Assembly: GCF_013389455.1 (NCBI RefSeq)
Contig: NZ_CP058278.1
Coordinates: 3,658,001-3,722,000, forward strand
Direction: 5' to 3'
DNA: 64,000 nucleotides
Source of the DNA: Flavobacterium inviolabile
Lineage (GTDB): Bacteria > Bacteroidota > Bacteroidia > Flavobacteriales > Flavobacteriaceae
Both the position numbers and the translations under genes were made by a program. Below the pieces are notes generated by a model. It was given only the letters and a program-made list of their open reading frames with translations, ran no database searches and was not told the origin of the DNA. Numbering within the stretch: position 1 is the stretch's first letter; the number at the start of each line of letters is the position of its first letter. Positions 8,580-17,439 of this stretch are shown one piece after another.

Positions 8580-10163
8580 TTAATTTATTAGTGGCATTTT
8601 AATTATAAAGGTACTTCCTTTACCTTTCTCGCTTTCTACAAATATCTGACCGTTATGGTCTTCAATAATCCTTTTCACATAGGCTAATCCCAGCCCGTGT
8701 CCTTTCACATTATGTAAATCGCCTGTGTGCTCGCGGTAGAATTTTTCAAAAATTCTCTTTTGAGCGACTTTACTCATCCCGGCGCCGTTGTCTTTTATTT
8801 TAATCAACACAAAATCTTTTACGTTTTCTGTTGTAACATCGATTATTGGTGCCTCAGGCGAATATTTAATCGCATTGTCCAGTATGTTAACCATTACATT
8901 CGTAAAGTGAACATCGTTCAGCAGTATTGTTGTCCGTTTTGCATTCAGGTGTTCTTTAATAACACCGCCACGGTCTTCAACAATCAGGTTAACATGCTCG
9001 ATAGCATCTTCAATTATAGTATGAACGTCTGTTGGCTCTTTACTGATCTCCAACTCTCTTTTTTCTAATTTCGAAATACGCAGTACGTTTTCAACCTGGG
9101 CATGCATTCTTTTATTCTCATCCCTTATCATTTGCAGGTACCGCTGTACTTTTTCTTTATCGTCTATGATTTTTGGGTTTTTAATCGCATCCAAAGCAAG
9201 GTTAATCGTTGCAATGGGTGTTTTAAACTCATGGGTCATGTTGTTGATAAAATCGGTTTTAATTTCCGAAATCTGCTTTTGTTTGATCAACTGGTTCAGG
9301 GCACTAAAATAGGCCACGATGATAACCAGTGTAAAAATGATGGACAGTGAGGTAATTCCGACCAGTGACGAGAAAAGAAACTTGTTCTTTTGAGGAAAGC
9401 TCAGCAAAAGCTGGTATTTGCTCTGTCCTTCGTTATCCGGGAAAACCGGAATACTGTAGGTTGAATTTTTATCGTAATTAAAATTCTCCGATTTCACTTT
9501 TGTAGCCAGCATATTACTGTAAATCCCGAACTCAAAAGGCGTGTTCACCCCATATTGATTCAATTCATTACGAAGCATCAGCTGCAGTTTATCTTTCGAT
9601 ACCCGCTCCTGAATGGGTTTCAGTCCGACGATATCCTTGAAATAGATCTCAAACTGTGCTTTGTCCAGAATGTCCAGATTTCCTTCTTTTTCAATCGTAA
9701 CATCCGGCATCGGTGCTTTTTGAAAAGAAGAATTATCCACTACATTTCCATTGTAAATTTCTGTCTTTCGTTTCGCTACAAAACTTTTCAGCGAAACGGA
9801 ATCCGATTTTTTATCAAAGAACGAACGATTTAAATTATAATCTTCTAAAACGATAGTATTCGAGTAAATGATCTGTTCATTCGTTTTCGGGTCGCGTTTT
9901 ACGTAGAAATACTCTAACAAATCGCTTTGTCTCGGTACCTTACCGATACTATCCTTTAATTTATTGAACTTTTCATAGAACTCAAAATACTCCTGTTGCT
10001 GTAGTTTGTTAGCTACGCTACCGATAACTTGTTGTACGTGATACTTAAACTGTTCTTCATTATTTTTATAAGAAGTATTTATCCAGAATAATTGTACTAA
10101 TATGATTCCTACCAGCGATAGGCTCATCAATATTATCAATAAGAGGAATCTCGTTTTATTCAT
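8580..10163 (-). CDS. Two-component sensor histidine kinase (RprX-like)
   Basis: 527 residues from the ATG at 10163; a TTG one codon earlier also lies in frame but is not needed. An N-terminal membrane helix (LLLIILMSLSLVGIILVQLFW) and a second one at about residue 270 enclose a periplasmic sensor region of roughly 235 residues with no recognised domain. The cytoplasmic part has the H box (NNMTHEFKTPIATI), N box (NILDNAIKYSPE), and glycine boxes (KDNGAGMSK and GHGLGLAYVKRII). It probably phosphorylates the response regulator encoded immediately downstream. The stimulus is unknown. Confidence 0.92.
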   Translation of the reverse strand: MNKTRFLLLIILMSLSLVGIILVQLFWINTSYKNNEEQFKYHVQQVIGSVANKLQQQEYFEFYEKFNKLKDSIGKVPRQSDLLEYFYVKRDPKTNEQIIYSNTIVLEDYNLNRSFFDKKSDSVSLKSFVAKRKTEIYNGNVVDNSSFQKAPMPDVTIEKEGNLDILDKAQFEIYFKDIVGLKPIQERVSKDKLQLMLRNELNQYGVNTPFEFGIYSNMLATKVKSENFNYDKNSTYSIPVFPDNEGQSKYQLLLSFPQKNKFLFSSLVGITSLSIIFTLVIIVAYFSALNQLIKQKQISEIKTDFINNMTHEFKTPIATINLALDAIKNPKIIDDKEKVQRYLQMIRDENKRMHAQVENVLRISKLEKRELEISKEPTDVHTIIEDAIEHVNLIVEDRGGVIKEHLNAKRTTILLNDVHFTNVMVNILDNAIKYSPEAPIIDVTTENVKDFVLIKIKDNGAGMSKVAQKRIFEKFYREHTGDLHNVKGHGLGLAYVKRIIEDHNGQIFVESEKGKGSTFIIKMPLIN

Positions 10164-10172
10164 CAAAACAAA

Positions 10173-10222
10173 ATTAACATTTTAACATTTATTGCTTAAA
10201 AACATTAACCAAAGATTAACAT
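10173..10222. promoter_or_regulatory. Repeated TTAACA boxes upstream of the kinase operon
   Basis: The interval between coaE and the kinase gene contains ATTAACAT, TTTAACAT, ATTAACC and GATTAACAT within 50 bases just upstream of the kinase ATG. Direct repeats in this position could be binding sites for the response regulator (autoregulation). The region is AT-rich, so chance recurrence is possible. Confidence 0.25.
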
Positions 10223-10234
10223 CTTGACCTGTTT

Positions 10235-10819
10235 TTAAATTTTATTCAATTCTTTAAGAATTTTATCGACATCTTTCTTAGCAGCGGTCAAATCGGTGTT
10301 TACAACTATATAATCGCTCAAAACGGCTTTATCTTCGTCTTTCCACTGGTTTTTCATCCGGTCCAGCACCTGTTCTTTTATCACGCCGTCCCTACCCATA
10401 ACACGCTCAATTCTAACCACTTCCGGAGCGGTAACCAGTATAATTTTATCGCATTTTTTATAGCCGCCACTTTCAAAAAGAATCGCAACTTCTTTAACAA
10501 TATAACGGTGTTTTTCGTTGTTTTTTAACCAAATACTAAAATTTTCATCAACTGCAGGATGAATAATTTCATTCAGTTTTTTTAATAAATTGGGCGCAGA
10601 AAAAACCAGATCCGCAATTTTTTTGCGATTTAATTTTCCATTCTCAATAACATTCACTTCAAAAATTTCCTGAACTTTATGTATAATTTCGGGCAATTCC
10701 ATGATTTTCCTTGCCTCATCATCAGCGATATATACCGGAATTCCCTGAGCAGCGATATAAGCCGCTATAGTCGATTTACCACTTCCGATACCTCCTGTAA
10801 GTCCAATTATCTTTGTCAT
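10235..10819 (-). CDS. coaE: Dephospho-CoA kinase CoaE
   Basis: 194 residues, the usual size. The P-loop GLTGGIGSGKSTIAAYI stands at residues 6-22, followed by the DDEARKIME segment, the NRKKIADLVF motif with the following HPAV, and VTAPEVVRIERVMGRDG. This is the last step of coenzyme A synthesis, phosphorylating the 3'-OH of dephospho-CoA. coaBC for the middle steps lies at 15895-17106. The glycosyltransferase gene on the same strand ends 3 bases before this start. Confidence 0.95.
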   Translation of the reverse strand: MTKIIGLTGGIGSGKSTIAAYIAAQGIPVYIADDEARKIMELPEIIHKVQEIFEVNVIENGKLNRKKIADLVFSAPNLLKKLNEIIHPAVDENFSIWLKNNEKHRYIVKEVAILFESGGYKKCDKIILVTAPEVVRIERVMGRDGVIKEQVLDRMKNQWKDEDKAVLSDYIVVNTDLTAAKKDVDKILKELNKI

Positions 10820-10822
10820 CGT

Positions 10823-11821
10823 TTACTTTTTAAAGAATAATTCAGGAAATGCTTTTTCCGGTTGCTGTTTTAACAAAATAACTTTAAAAAATGACTTAAA
10901 ATAGCCCATTCCGTACCCATAAAACTGGATAAAAAAGGCAATAACGGACAAAAATCCTATTTTTAAACTGGCATTTTCAATGATTCCGGACAAAAACAGT
11001 ATAGCAATATAAAGCACATAAAACTGAAACAATACCGGTATTCCAAACGCATATAATCCCAAAGCAACCAAAAAGCCCAGGCAAAACAAAGACGGAAACC
11101 AAAAGGTTATTTTCCGGTACTTCGGATACCAGGAATCCAGTATGGGCCTTGCTTTTCCAAATTTATTGACCTGTTTATAGAACTTTGACCAATCGATTCT
11201 TCTTTTATGATATACATACGAATCTTTAAACAGTTTGGTTTGAAAACCCATTTCCCATAAGCGTATGGACAAATCCGGGTCTTCTCCGGGATGAATGTTC
11301 CCAAAACCGCCGGAAGCTTCAAATGCTTTTTTAGAAAGCCCCATATTAAAGCTGCGCGGCTGAAATTTACCTATTTTTTCAGATCCGCCGCGAACGCCTC
11401 CCGTAGTAAGGAAAGAGGTCATTGTAAAATTAATTGCTTTCTGAATATCGGAAAAAGAGTCCAGCGCATTGTCCGGACCTCCGAAACAGTCCACATAGTT
11501 TCGTTCCAGATTCTCAGCAACTGAAGTTACGTAATTTTCCGGCAAAATGCAATCGGAATCCAAAATAATAAAATACTGTCCGATAGCTTTCCGCATTCCG
11601 TAGTTCCTGGAATCACCGGGACCGGAATTCGGCTTGTTATAATAGGAGAGAAACAGTTTCCCTTTATAGGCATTCACAATGTGCTCGCAGGGTATTGTAG
11701 AACCGTCTTCTACAACCACAACTTCAAAATCTTCGCGATAGTTTTGTTCTGTTAAGCTTTTAAGCAGCTCTTCAATTTCATCAGGCCTGTTGTAAACAGG
11801 AATTATAAATGAAAAATACAT
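10823..11821 (-). CDS. Family 2 glycosyltransferase with C-terminal membrane segments
   Basis: 332 residues. The N-terminal GT-A fold begins with FSFIIPVYNRPDEIEELL and VVVVEDGST, with the metal-binding DXD-like motif ILDSDCILP near residue 100 and a GEDPDLSIRLW motif near residue 200 (the ED catalytic-base region). Two or more hydrophobic segments between about 240 and 300 anchor the protein in the inner membrane. Substrate and acceptor are unknown; such enzymes make cell-surface polysaccharide or lipid-linked sugars. The gene overlaps no neighbour and probably forms a unit with coaE. Confidence 0.85.
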   Translation of the reverse strand: MYFSFIIPVYNRPDEIEELLKSLTEQNYREDFEVVVVEDGSTIPCEHIVNAYKGKLFLSYYNKPNSGPGDSRNYGMRKAIGQYFIILDSDCILPENYVTSVAENLERNYVDCFGGPDNALDSFSDIQKAINFTMTSFLTTGGVRGGSEKIGKFQPRSFNMGLSKKAFEASGGFGNIHPGEDPDLSIRLWEMGFQTKLFKDSYVYHKRRIDWSKFYKQVNKFGKARPILDSWYPKYRKITFWFPSLFCLGFLVALGLYAFGIPVLFQFYVLYIAILFLSGIIENASLKIGFLSVIAFFIQFYGYGMGYFKSFFKVILLKQQPEKAFPELFFKK

Positions 11822-11863
11822 GGGTTCCTTTTTTTTAACAAAGATAAACTTTATAAAAATAAA

Positions 11864-11889
11864 AAAACCACCTCAAATAAGGTGGTTTT
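11864..11889 (-). terminator. Terminator of the recN-TPR-fabI unit
   Basis: Stem AAAACCACC / GGTGGTTTT with an 8-base loop, followed on the - strand by a long T run. It lies 65 bases beyond the fabI stop. Two smaller palindromes (CGGCTTAAAAAGCCG at 11928-11942 and ACAGAAGATTCTGT at 11896-11909) lie between. Confidence 0.7.
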
Positions 11890-11953
11890 CCCGAAACAGA
11901 AGATTCTGTCTTTATGATATTATTCAGCGGCTTAAAAAGCCGTTAAAGAAGTT

Positions 11954-12781
11954 TTACTGCTCTTTTTCCAATCCTTCTTCAAAAGCTTCCATTACTCCCT
12001 GACTTACTCCCATGTTAGAGAAACCTCCGTCATGTAATAAGTTTTGTAATGTTACTTTGCGGGTTAAATCGGAGAACATCATTACCGTATAGTTTGCACA
12101 GTCTAAAGCGGTAGCGTTTCCAAGCGGAGACATTTTATCGGCAAAAGCGATAAAACCACCAAAACCTTTTACGCCTTGTCCGGCAGTTGTAGGTGTCGGA
12201 GACTGGGAAATCGTGTTTACCCTTACTTTTTTATCTTTTCCGAAGAAGTATCCGAAACTACGGGCAATCGACTCTAGATATGCTTTATTATCGGCCATAT
12301 CGTTATAATCCGGGAATACGCGTTGTGCTGCCATATACGTCAGCGCTACGATACTTCCCCATTCGCTCATGGCATCTTTTTTATACAACACCTGCATTAC
12401 TTTATGAAAAGAAACCGCAGACACGTCCCATCCTTTATGGGTATAGTCATAATTCTGGTTTGTATAGTGATTTCCTTTTCTAACATTCACCGACATTCCG
12501 ATTGAATGCAAAACAAAATCAATTTTACCGCCAAGGATTTCCACCGCTTTATCTACTAAATTCTCTAAATCTTCAATAGAAGTAGCATCGGCAGGAATGA
12601 TCTGAGAACCTGTTTTTTCAGCCAGTTGGTTAATGGTACCCATACGCATAGCGATCGGAGCATTTGATAAAACAAAAGTTCCGCCTTCTTCATGTACACG
12701 TTCCGCTGTTTTCCAAGCAATTGAATTTTCATCTAAAGCTCCAAAAATGATTCCTCTTTTTCCTTTTAATAAATTATACAT
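11954..12781 (-). CDS. fabI: Enoyl-[acyl-carrier-protein] reductase FabI
   Basis: 275 residues, an atypical short-chain dehydrogenase. The FabI-type nucleotide motif GIIFGALDENSIAWKTA begins at residue 10. The catalytic Tyr and Lys are in the Y-X6-K arrangement (YNDMADNK), with the second FabI Tyr ten residues earlier in TYMAAQRVFPDYN. The enzyme reduces the trans-2-enoyl-ACP double bond in the final step of each fatty-acid elongation cycle and is the target of triclosan. It follows the TPR gene by 10 bases on the same strand. Confidence 0.94.
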   Translation of the reverse strand: MYNLLKGKRGIIFGALDENSIAWKTAERVHEEGGTFVLSNAPIAMRMGTINQLAEKTGSQIIPADATSIEDLENLVDKAVEILGGKIDFVLHSIGMSVNVRKGNHYTNQNYDYTHKGWDVSAVSFHKVMQVLYKKDAMSEWGSIVALTYMAAQRVFPDYNDMADNKAYLESIARSFGYFFGKDKKVRVNTISQSPTPTTAGQGVKGFGGFIAFADKMSPLGNATALDCANYTVMMFSDLTRKVTLQNLLHDGGFSNMGVSQGVMEAFEEGLEKEQ

Positions 12782-12791
12782 AGCTATGTTT

Positions 12792-13316
12792 TTAAATAAA
12801 TTTCAATTTTAATTTTTCAAAAATAGTCATTTTATCTTTCACCCTATTCATATTCATCTTCATATTCTCTATAAATTGCGCTCCAAAGCCGTAGGACATG
12901 GCTTTTTTATAAAACTCATAGGATCTGATAAAATTAAATTCCATTTCGTAAATCCTTCCCAATTCGCTGTAATAAGAAGCACCGTCTGCATTTTCCAGAT
13001 GCTTCAGCGTTTCGTCAATATGTTCTTTTGCTTCCTCCAGCCTGCGCAGGTCTACCAAAAGATAAGCATAGTTCAGATAGGACGCCGGGTATTTAGGGTC
13101 AAACCGCATCGCCAGCTTATAATGATAAATCCCTTTTTCATAATTGCTCAGCTTGGTATAATAGATCCACCCTAAGTGGTTGTGTGCTTTTCCAAAATCC
13201 GGATATTGCGTCAGAATTTCTTCAAGAATTTCTTTTGCCTCCGAAACATTCCCGTCAGATATCAAAGCATCAGCCCTGATAAACTGGTTTTCATAATAAC
13301 TGATATTCTCTTCCAA
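12792..13316 (-). CDS. Tetratricopeptide-repeat protein
   Basis: 174 residues made almost wholly of TPR-like helical repeats, e.g. GKAHNHLGWIYYTKLSNYEK and YPASYLNYAYLLVDLRRLEE. There is no signal peptide or membrane segment. The frame has no ATG before Met70; the likely start is the TTG at 13316, 11 bases after the recN stop, since an ATG start would delete the first repeats. Its place between recN and fabI is shared by many Flavobacteriaceae, from memory, but no function is known. TPRs usually mediate protein binding. Confidence 0.75.
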   Translation of the reverse strand: MEENISYYENQFIRADALISDGNVSEAKEILEEILTQYPDFGKAHNHLGWIYYTKLSNYEKGIYHYKLAMRFDPKYPASYLNYAYLLVDLRRLEEAKEHIDETLKHLENADGASYYSELGRIYEMEFNFIRSYEFYKKAMSYGFGAQFIENMKMNMNRVKDKMTIFEKLKLKFI

Positions 13317-13327
13317 AACAATTCTTT

Positions 13328-14983
13328 TTATTCAATTAATAATGATTTTGCATGGTTAAGAGCCGAATCGGATATATCTTTTCCAGACAGCATTTCTGCG
13401 ATCTCTACAATTCGCTCTTCATTCCCTAACAATTTTAATTCCGAAACAGTGTTTTCACCCTGAGTGGATTTAAACACTTTATAGTGCTGGTTTCCTTTCG
13501 CGGCAATCTGCGGTAAATGGGTAATGGCAAAAACCTGCATCTGCTTGCTCATTTTCTTCATGATATCGCCCATTTTATGAGCAATTTCACCCGAAACTCC
13601 GGTGTCGATCTCATCAAAGATAATCGTTGGCAGTTTGGTATAATTTGCCAGAATGGCTTTTACAGCAAGCATAATACGGGACATTTCCCCTCCGGAAGCT
13701 ACTTTTTTCAGCAAACCGAAGCTGGTTCCCTTATTGGCCGAAAACAGTAATTGTACTTCGTCTTTCCCGGACAGCAAATAGGTGTCCGTTTGTTTTATTT
13801 CAAATTCAAAACGGGCATTCGGCATTCCCAATTCTGATAATATTGCGATAATTTTTTCAATCAGTACCGGAGCAGCCTGCTTTCTGCTTTCTGAGATCGC
13901 AGCAGCTTTGGCATCTAAAACCACGATGGTTGCTTCCAGTTCTTTTTCGAGCGAATGAATCATTGCTTCCAGATCGTCTGCAAAAACAGCTTTATTGTCC
14001 AGGTCATTCTGAATGACCAGCAATTCTTCCACCGTACCCACTTGGTGCTTCTTTTGAAGCGAATAGATCAGCTGTAGTTTCTGATTTACCAGTTCCAGCT
14101 GTTCCGGATCACTCATCAGAGTTTCGGCATGTTTGCGTATTTCATCCGATACGTCATCAAATTCAATCAGCACACTGGATACGCGGTCAAATAATTCCTG
14201 ATATTCTGCCGATAATCCGGCAATTTTTTGAAGGGACGCCTTAATCTCTTTCAGATTTTGCGTAACCCCTATTTGTTCCTCATCGGCTACAGCCAATGAT
14301 TTATCCAGCGATTCTTTGATGAACTCAACATTATTGAGTTTTTCAAATACCGCTTCATATTCCTGCTGTTCGCCTTCTTTTAAATTGGCTGCCAAAAGTT
14401 CCTCCAGTAAAAAACTATTGTAATCCTGTTCTTTCACCAGGGCTTCTTTTTCTGACTGCAGTTTCTTCAGCCTGGCTTTTACGGCTTTATATGTAGACAG
14501 GTTGCCTTTGTATTCCTGCAACAGCGGCTGTTGTCCTGCAATAGCATCCAGAATTTGTATCTGGTATTCTTCATTGGACAATTCCTGCGTTTGATGCTGC
14601 GAATGGATATCGAGCAAAAAATCGCCCAGCTGCTGCAATTCCTGCAGGTTTACCGGACTGTCATTTACAAAAGCTCGTGATTTTCCGGAAGGAAGGATTT
14701 CCCTGCGGATAATGGTCGTATCTTCATAGTCCAGATCGTTTTCCTCAAAAAACGGCTGGAGCGTATAGGCTTTGATTTCAAAATGCGCTTCGATAATGCA
14801 TTTTTGTTCTTTGTCTTTTAGCGACGTTAAATCGGCACGTCTGCCCAGCACCAAACCCAATGCTCCCAACAATATTGATTTTCCGGCTCCGGTTTCTCCC
14901 GTAATGATTGAAAACTCATTGGAAAAACGGATATCTAATTGTTCAATCAGAGCAAAATTTTTAATCGATAAAGATGCTAACAT
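13328..14983 (-). CDS. recN: DNA repair protein RecN
   Basis: 551 residues, the expected length. This SMC-like ATPase acts in double-strand-break repair. N-terminal ATPase half: MLASLSIKNFALIEQL, then the Walker A GETGAGKSILLGALGLVLG. A central coiled coil covers about residues 155-370. The C-terminal half has the signature VASGGEMSRIMLAVKA and Walker B PTIIFDEIDTGVSG, then VFAITHLPQIAAKG. A TAAATTTG element (- strand, 15010-15017) upstream of the ATG may be its promoter, overlapping the stop of DUF4835; otherwise it is co-transcribed with the bamD-coaBC unit. Confidence 0.96.
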   Translation of the reverse strand: MLASLSIKNFALIEQLDIRFSNEFSIITGETGAGKSILLGALGLVLGRRADLTSLKDKEQKCIIEAHFEIKAYTLQPFFEENDLDYEDTTIIRREILPSGKSRAFVNDSPVNLQELQQLGDFLLDIHSQHQTQELSNEEYQIQILDAIAGQQPLLQEYKGNLSTYKAVKARLKKLQSEKEALVKEQDYNSFLLEELLAANLKEGEQQEYEAVFEKLNNVEFIKESLDKSLAVADEEQIGVTQNLKEIKASLQKIAGLSAEYQELFDRVSSVLIEFDDVSDEIRKHAETLMSDPEQLELVNQKLQLIYSLQKKHQVGTVEELLVIQNDLDNKAVFADDLEAMIHSLEKELEATIVVLDAKAAAISESRKQAAPVLIEKIIAILSELGMPNARFEFEIKQTDTYLLSGKDEVQLLFSANKGTSFGLLKKVASGGEMSRIMLAVKAILANYTKLPTIIFDEIDTGVSGEIAHKMGDIMKKMSKQMQVFAITHLPQIAAKGNQHYKVFKSTQGENTVSELKLLGNEERIVEIAEMLSGKDISDSALNHAKSLLIE

Positions 14984-15014
14984 AATTTGTGCGTAGATTT
15001 ATTAAAACACAAAT

Positions 15015-15902
15015 TTAGTATTTTATATTACTCCATTTAGAAGAATTTAACGGAGATATTCTATTTAATCTGTCTACTAACGGAACGATGTCCACATTCG
15101 GTCCACCGGAGTAAACACTAACGATTTCATCTACTTTAGCATCAAAGAAAACACGGGTCAGAAAAGCATTCGGACGCACATCGTGTACCTTCGAAAGCGT
15201 TTCTATAGAAGACGCAATCTTTTCTTTGGCTGTTTTTAAGTTTTCCGCCATTCGATCCATTCCCTGGAAATGGTACTGATACATCGCTTCACGAAACGGT
15301 GTATAGGTATTGGAAAGCATATCGTTAATGAGGTAATAACGGTTATTTCTTTTTTCCGATTGTATCCAGCCGTCAAAACCGCTTGACTGTGCTACATTCG
15401 CAATAGCTGAAGCGACTTCAAGGTATTTTGTTCCTCCTAAATTCTGGTAGGTATCCCCATCCAGACCGATAATGATGTTCGCATAAAAAGCTAAAACGGA
15501 AATCAGGTTCGAATCAAAACTATTGGGATTGAAATACATGTTTTCAAATTCTACATAACGGAATTTAAAATCCTTATCATTGAAGTTTAAAACCGGTGAG
15601 GAATAGGTTGAATTGTATATCGGGCGCGAAGACTGCACCTGAACGGTTGCATCAAAATTATTGGATTCAAACGAGTTAACCGTTATAAAGACCACACAAT
15701 TGATTTTTTCATTGTTTTTAAACGTCTTGGTCGTCCATTTGGTATTGTTCATAAATTCCGTAACGGACTTTTCCAGTGTTTTAAATATCTGCGGATTAAC
15801 GTTCGTAATCTGGCTGTAATTTACATTTACGCTACAATTAAGTTCCTGAGCAAAGCTGTTTATTGATAAAAAAGTAAGTAAAAGTAAAATCCAATTACGC
15901 AT
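15015..15902 (-). CDS. DUF4835 family secreted protein
   Basis: 295 residues starting with a signal peptide (MRNWILLLLTFLSINSFAQE, cleavage after FAQ or AQE). The mature part begins with LNCSVNVNYSQI and matches the DUF4835 family of Bacteroidota, found next to coaBC and recN as here. It is predicted to be periplasmic or outer-membrane associated. No function is known to me. The start overlaps the end of coaBC by 8 bases, so translation is probably coupled. Confidence 0.85.
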   Translation of the reverse strand: MRNWILLLLTFLSINSFAQELNCSVNVNYSQITNVNPQIFKTLEKSVTEFMNNTKWTTKTFKNNEKINCVVFITVNSFESNNFDATVQVQSSRPIYNSTYSSPVLNFNDKDFKFRYVEFENMYFNPNSFDSNLISVLAFYANIIIGLDGDTYQNLGGTKYLEVASAIANVAQSSGFDGWIQSEKRNNRYYLINDMLSNTYTPFREAMYQYHFQGMDRMAENLKTAKEKIASSIETLSKVHDVRPNAFLTRVFFDAKVDEIVSVYSGGPNVDIVPLVDRLNRISPLNSSKWSNIKY

Positions 15903-17106
15903 GATAATGAGCTATTATTTTGTTGACAATATCCTGAGCGACGGCTTCTTTTGATTTGAGTTCCATCGGCTCCACTAAAAAGTTCTTATCAATAAATGTA
16001 ACCTTATTGGTGGGCTTTCCAAAACCGGCACCGGAATCATTTAATGAGTTTAAAACTATCAAATCTAAGTTTTTTTTCTGAATTTTTTGCTTTGCATGCT
16101 CAATTTCATTCTCCGTTTCCAGTGCAAATCCAATTAAAAACTGTCTGGTCTTGATTTCTCCTAAAGAAGCCAGTATATCTTTTGTTTTTTCCAGTTCAAT
16201 AGAAAACGTAGCTTCATTCTTTTTTATTTTCTGGCTGGCTACATTTTTCGGACGGTAATCGGCTACGGCTGCTGCCGAAACGGCCACATCTACCGCATTA
16301 AAATACCGGTGACAGGCATCATACATTTCCTGAGCCGATGTTACTCTTTCCAGTTGCACCAGGGGATGTTTCAGGTCCAGATGCGTCGGACCGGATACCA
16401 ATATTACTTCCGCACCCAGATTGGCAGCGGCTTTGGCAATATCATAACCCATTTTGCCGGAAGAGTGATTCCCGATAAAACGTACCGGATCGATCGCTTC
16501 ATAAGTGGGTCCTGCCGTAACCAGAACTTTTTTTCCCCGCAAGGGCAGTTTGCTTTCCAGGTCCCGTTCTAAAAATGCCACGATATTTTCAGGTTCCGCC
16601 ATTCTTCCTTCGCCGGAAAGTCCGCTCGCCAATTCGCCGTTTTCCGCCGGAATGATCGTATCGCCAAACTCTTTTAAAACATGAAAGTTTGCCAGTGTGG
16701 AAGCGTGTTTGTACATATCCAGATCCATTGCCGGAGCAAAGTAAACAGGACATTTTGCAGAAAGATAGGTTGCTAAAAGTAAATTATCGCTGTTGCCGCT
16801 CACCATTTTAGAAAGGGTGTTGGCTGTAGCCGGTGCAATAATCATTAAATCGGCCCAAAGGGCTAAATCGACATGATTATTCCAAAGGGCATTCTCATCT
16901 TCTTCATTAAAAAAAGAGGAATAGACCGGATTTTTAGAGAGTGTTGATAATGTTAAGGGCGTAACAAAATCTTTAGAAGCAGGTGTCATGATTACCTGAA
17001 CCTGAGCACCTGCTTTTATAAGAAGTCTAACTAATGTGGCCGTTTTATACGCGGCAATTCCACCAGAAACACCCAGTATTATTTTTTTACCGCTTAAAAC
17101 AGACAT
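15895..17106 (-). CDS. coaBC: Bifunctional phosphopantothenoylcysteine decarboxylase / phosphopantothenate-cysteine ligase CoaBC
   Basis: 403 residues. The N-terminal CoaC flavoprotein half has GVSGGIAAYKTATLVR, the catalytic His in NHVDLALWADLMIIAPATANT and the PAMDLDMYKH motif. The C-terminal CoaB half has VTAGPTYEAIDPVRFIGNHS with SSGKMGYDIAKAA and the KKNEATFSIELEKTKDIL segment with conserved Lys. Together they join cysteine to 4'-phosphopantothenate and then decarboxylate it. The rpoZ stop is 8 bases before the start and the DUF4835 start overlaps the stop. Confidence 0.96.
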   Translation of the reverse strand: MSVLSGKKIILGVSGGIAAYKTATLVRLLIKAGAQVQVIMTPASKDFVTPLTLSTLSKNPVYSSFFNEEDENALWNNHVDLALWADLMIIAPATANTLSKMVSGNSDNLLLATYLSAKCPVYFAPAMDLDMYKHASTLANFHVLKEFGDTIIPAENGELASGLSGEGRMAEPENIVAFLERDLESKLPLRGKKVLVTAGPTYEAIDPVRFIGNHSSGKMGYDIAKAAANLGAEVILVSGPTHLDLKHPLVQLERVTSAQEMYDACHRYFNAVDVAVSAAAVADYRPKNVASQKIKKNEATFSIELEKTKDILASLGEIKTRQFLIGFALETENEIEHAKQKIQKKNLDLIVLNSLNDSGAGFGKPTNKVTFIDKNFLVEPMELKSKEAVAQDIVNKIIAHYHA

Positions 17107-17114
17107 TGTTTGTA

Positions 17115-17432
17115 TTATTTATTTGAATCTCTATAATAGATTTTTCCTTCTAACCACTCTTGTACTGCTAAAGCATGTGGTTTAGGTAGTTTTTCGTAGA
17201 ATTTAGAAACTTCGATTTGTTCTTTATTCTCAAAAATTTCCTCAAGACTATCATTGTAAGTCGCGAACTCATCAAGCTTGTCAATCAATTCCTTTTTAAT
17301 TTCAGAGTTGATTTGATTTGCTCTTTTTGCCATAATAGTTATTGCTTCATACACGTTTCCTGTCGGCTCTTCTATCGTACTCTTATTGTAGGTAATCGTG
17401 TTTACTGGAGCAGTAGTCTTCTTTAAATCCAT
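17115..17432 (-). CDS. rpoZ: RNA polymerase omega subunit (Bacteroidota type)
   Basis: 105 residues. It has the omega signature of a short helix with NVYEAITIMAKRANQIN, aligning with the conserved YE/R..VI..A.RA.Q motif of RpoZ. The C-terminal tail is charged (ELPKPHAL, IYYRDSNK). Omega assists folding and assembly of the beta' subunit. The gene lies between bamD and coaBC with gaps of 7 and 8 bases, as in related genomes from memory. Confidence 0.85.
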   Translation of the reverse strand: MDLKKTTAPVNTITYNKSTIEEPTGNVYEAITIMAKRANQINSEIKKELIDKLDEFATYNDSLEEIFENKEQIEVSKFYEKLPKPHALAVQEWLEGKIYYRDSNK

Positions 17433-17439
17433 GACGTTC

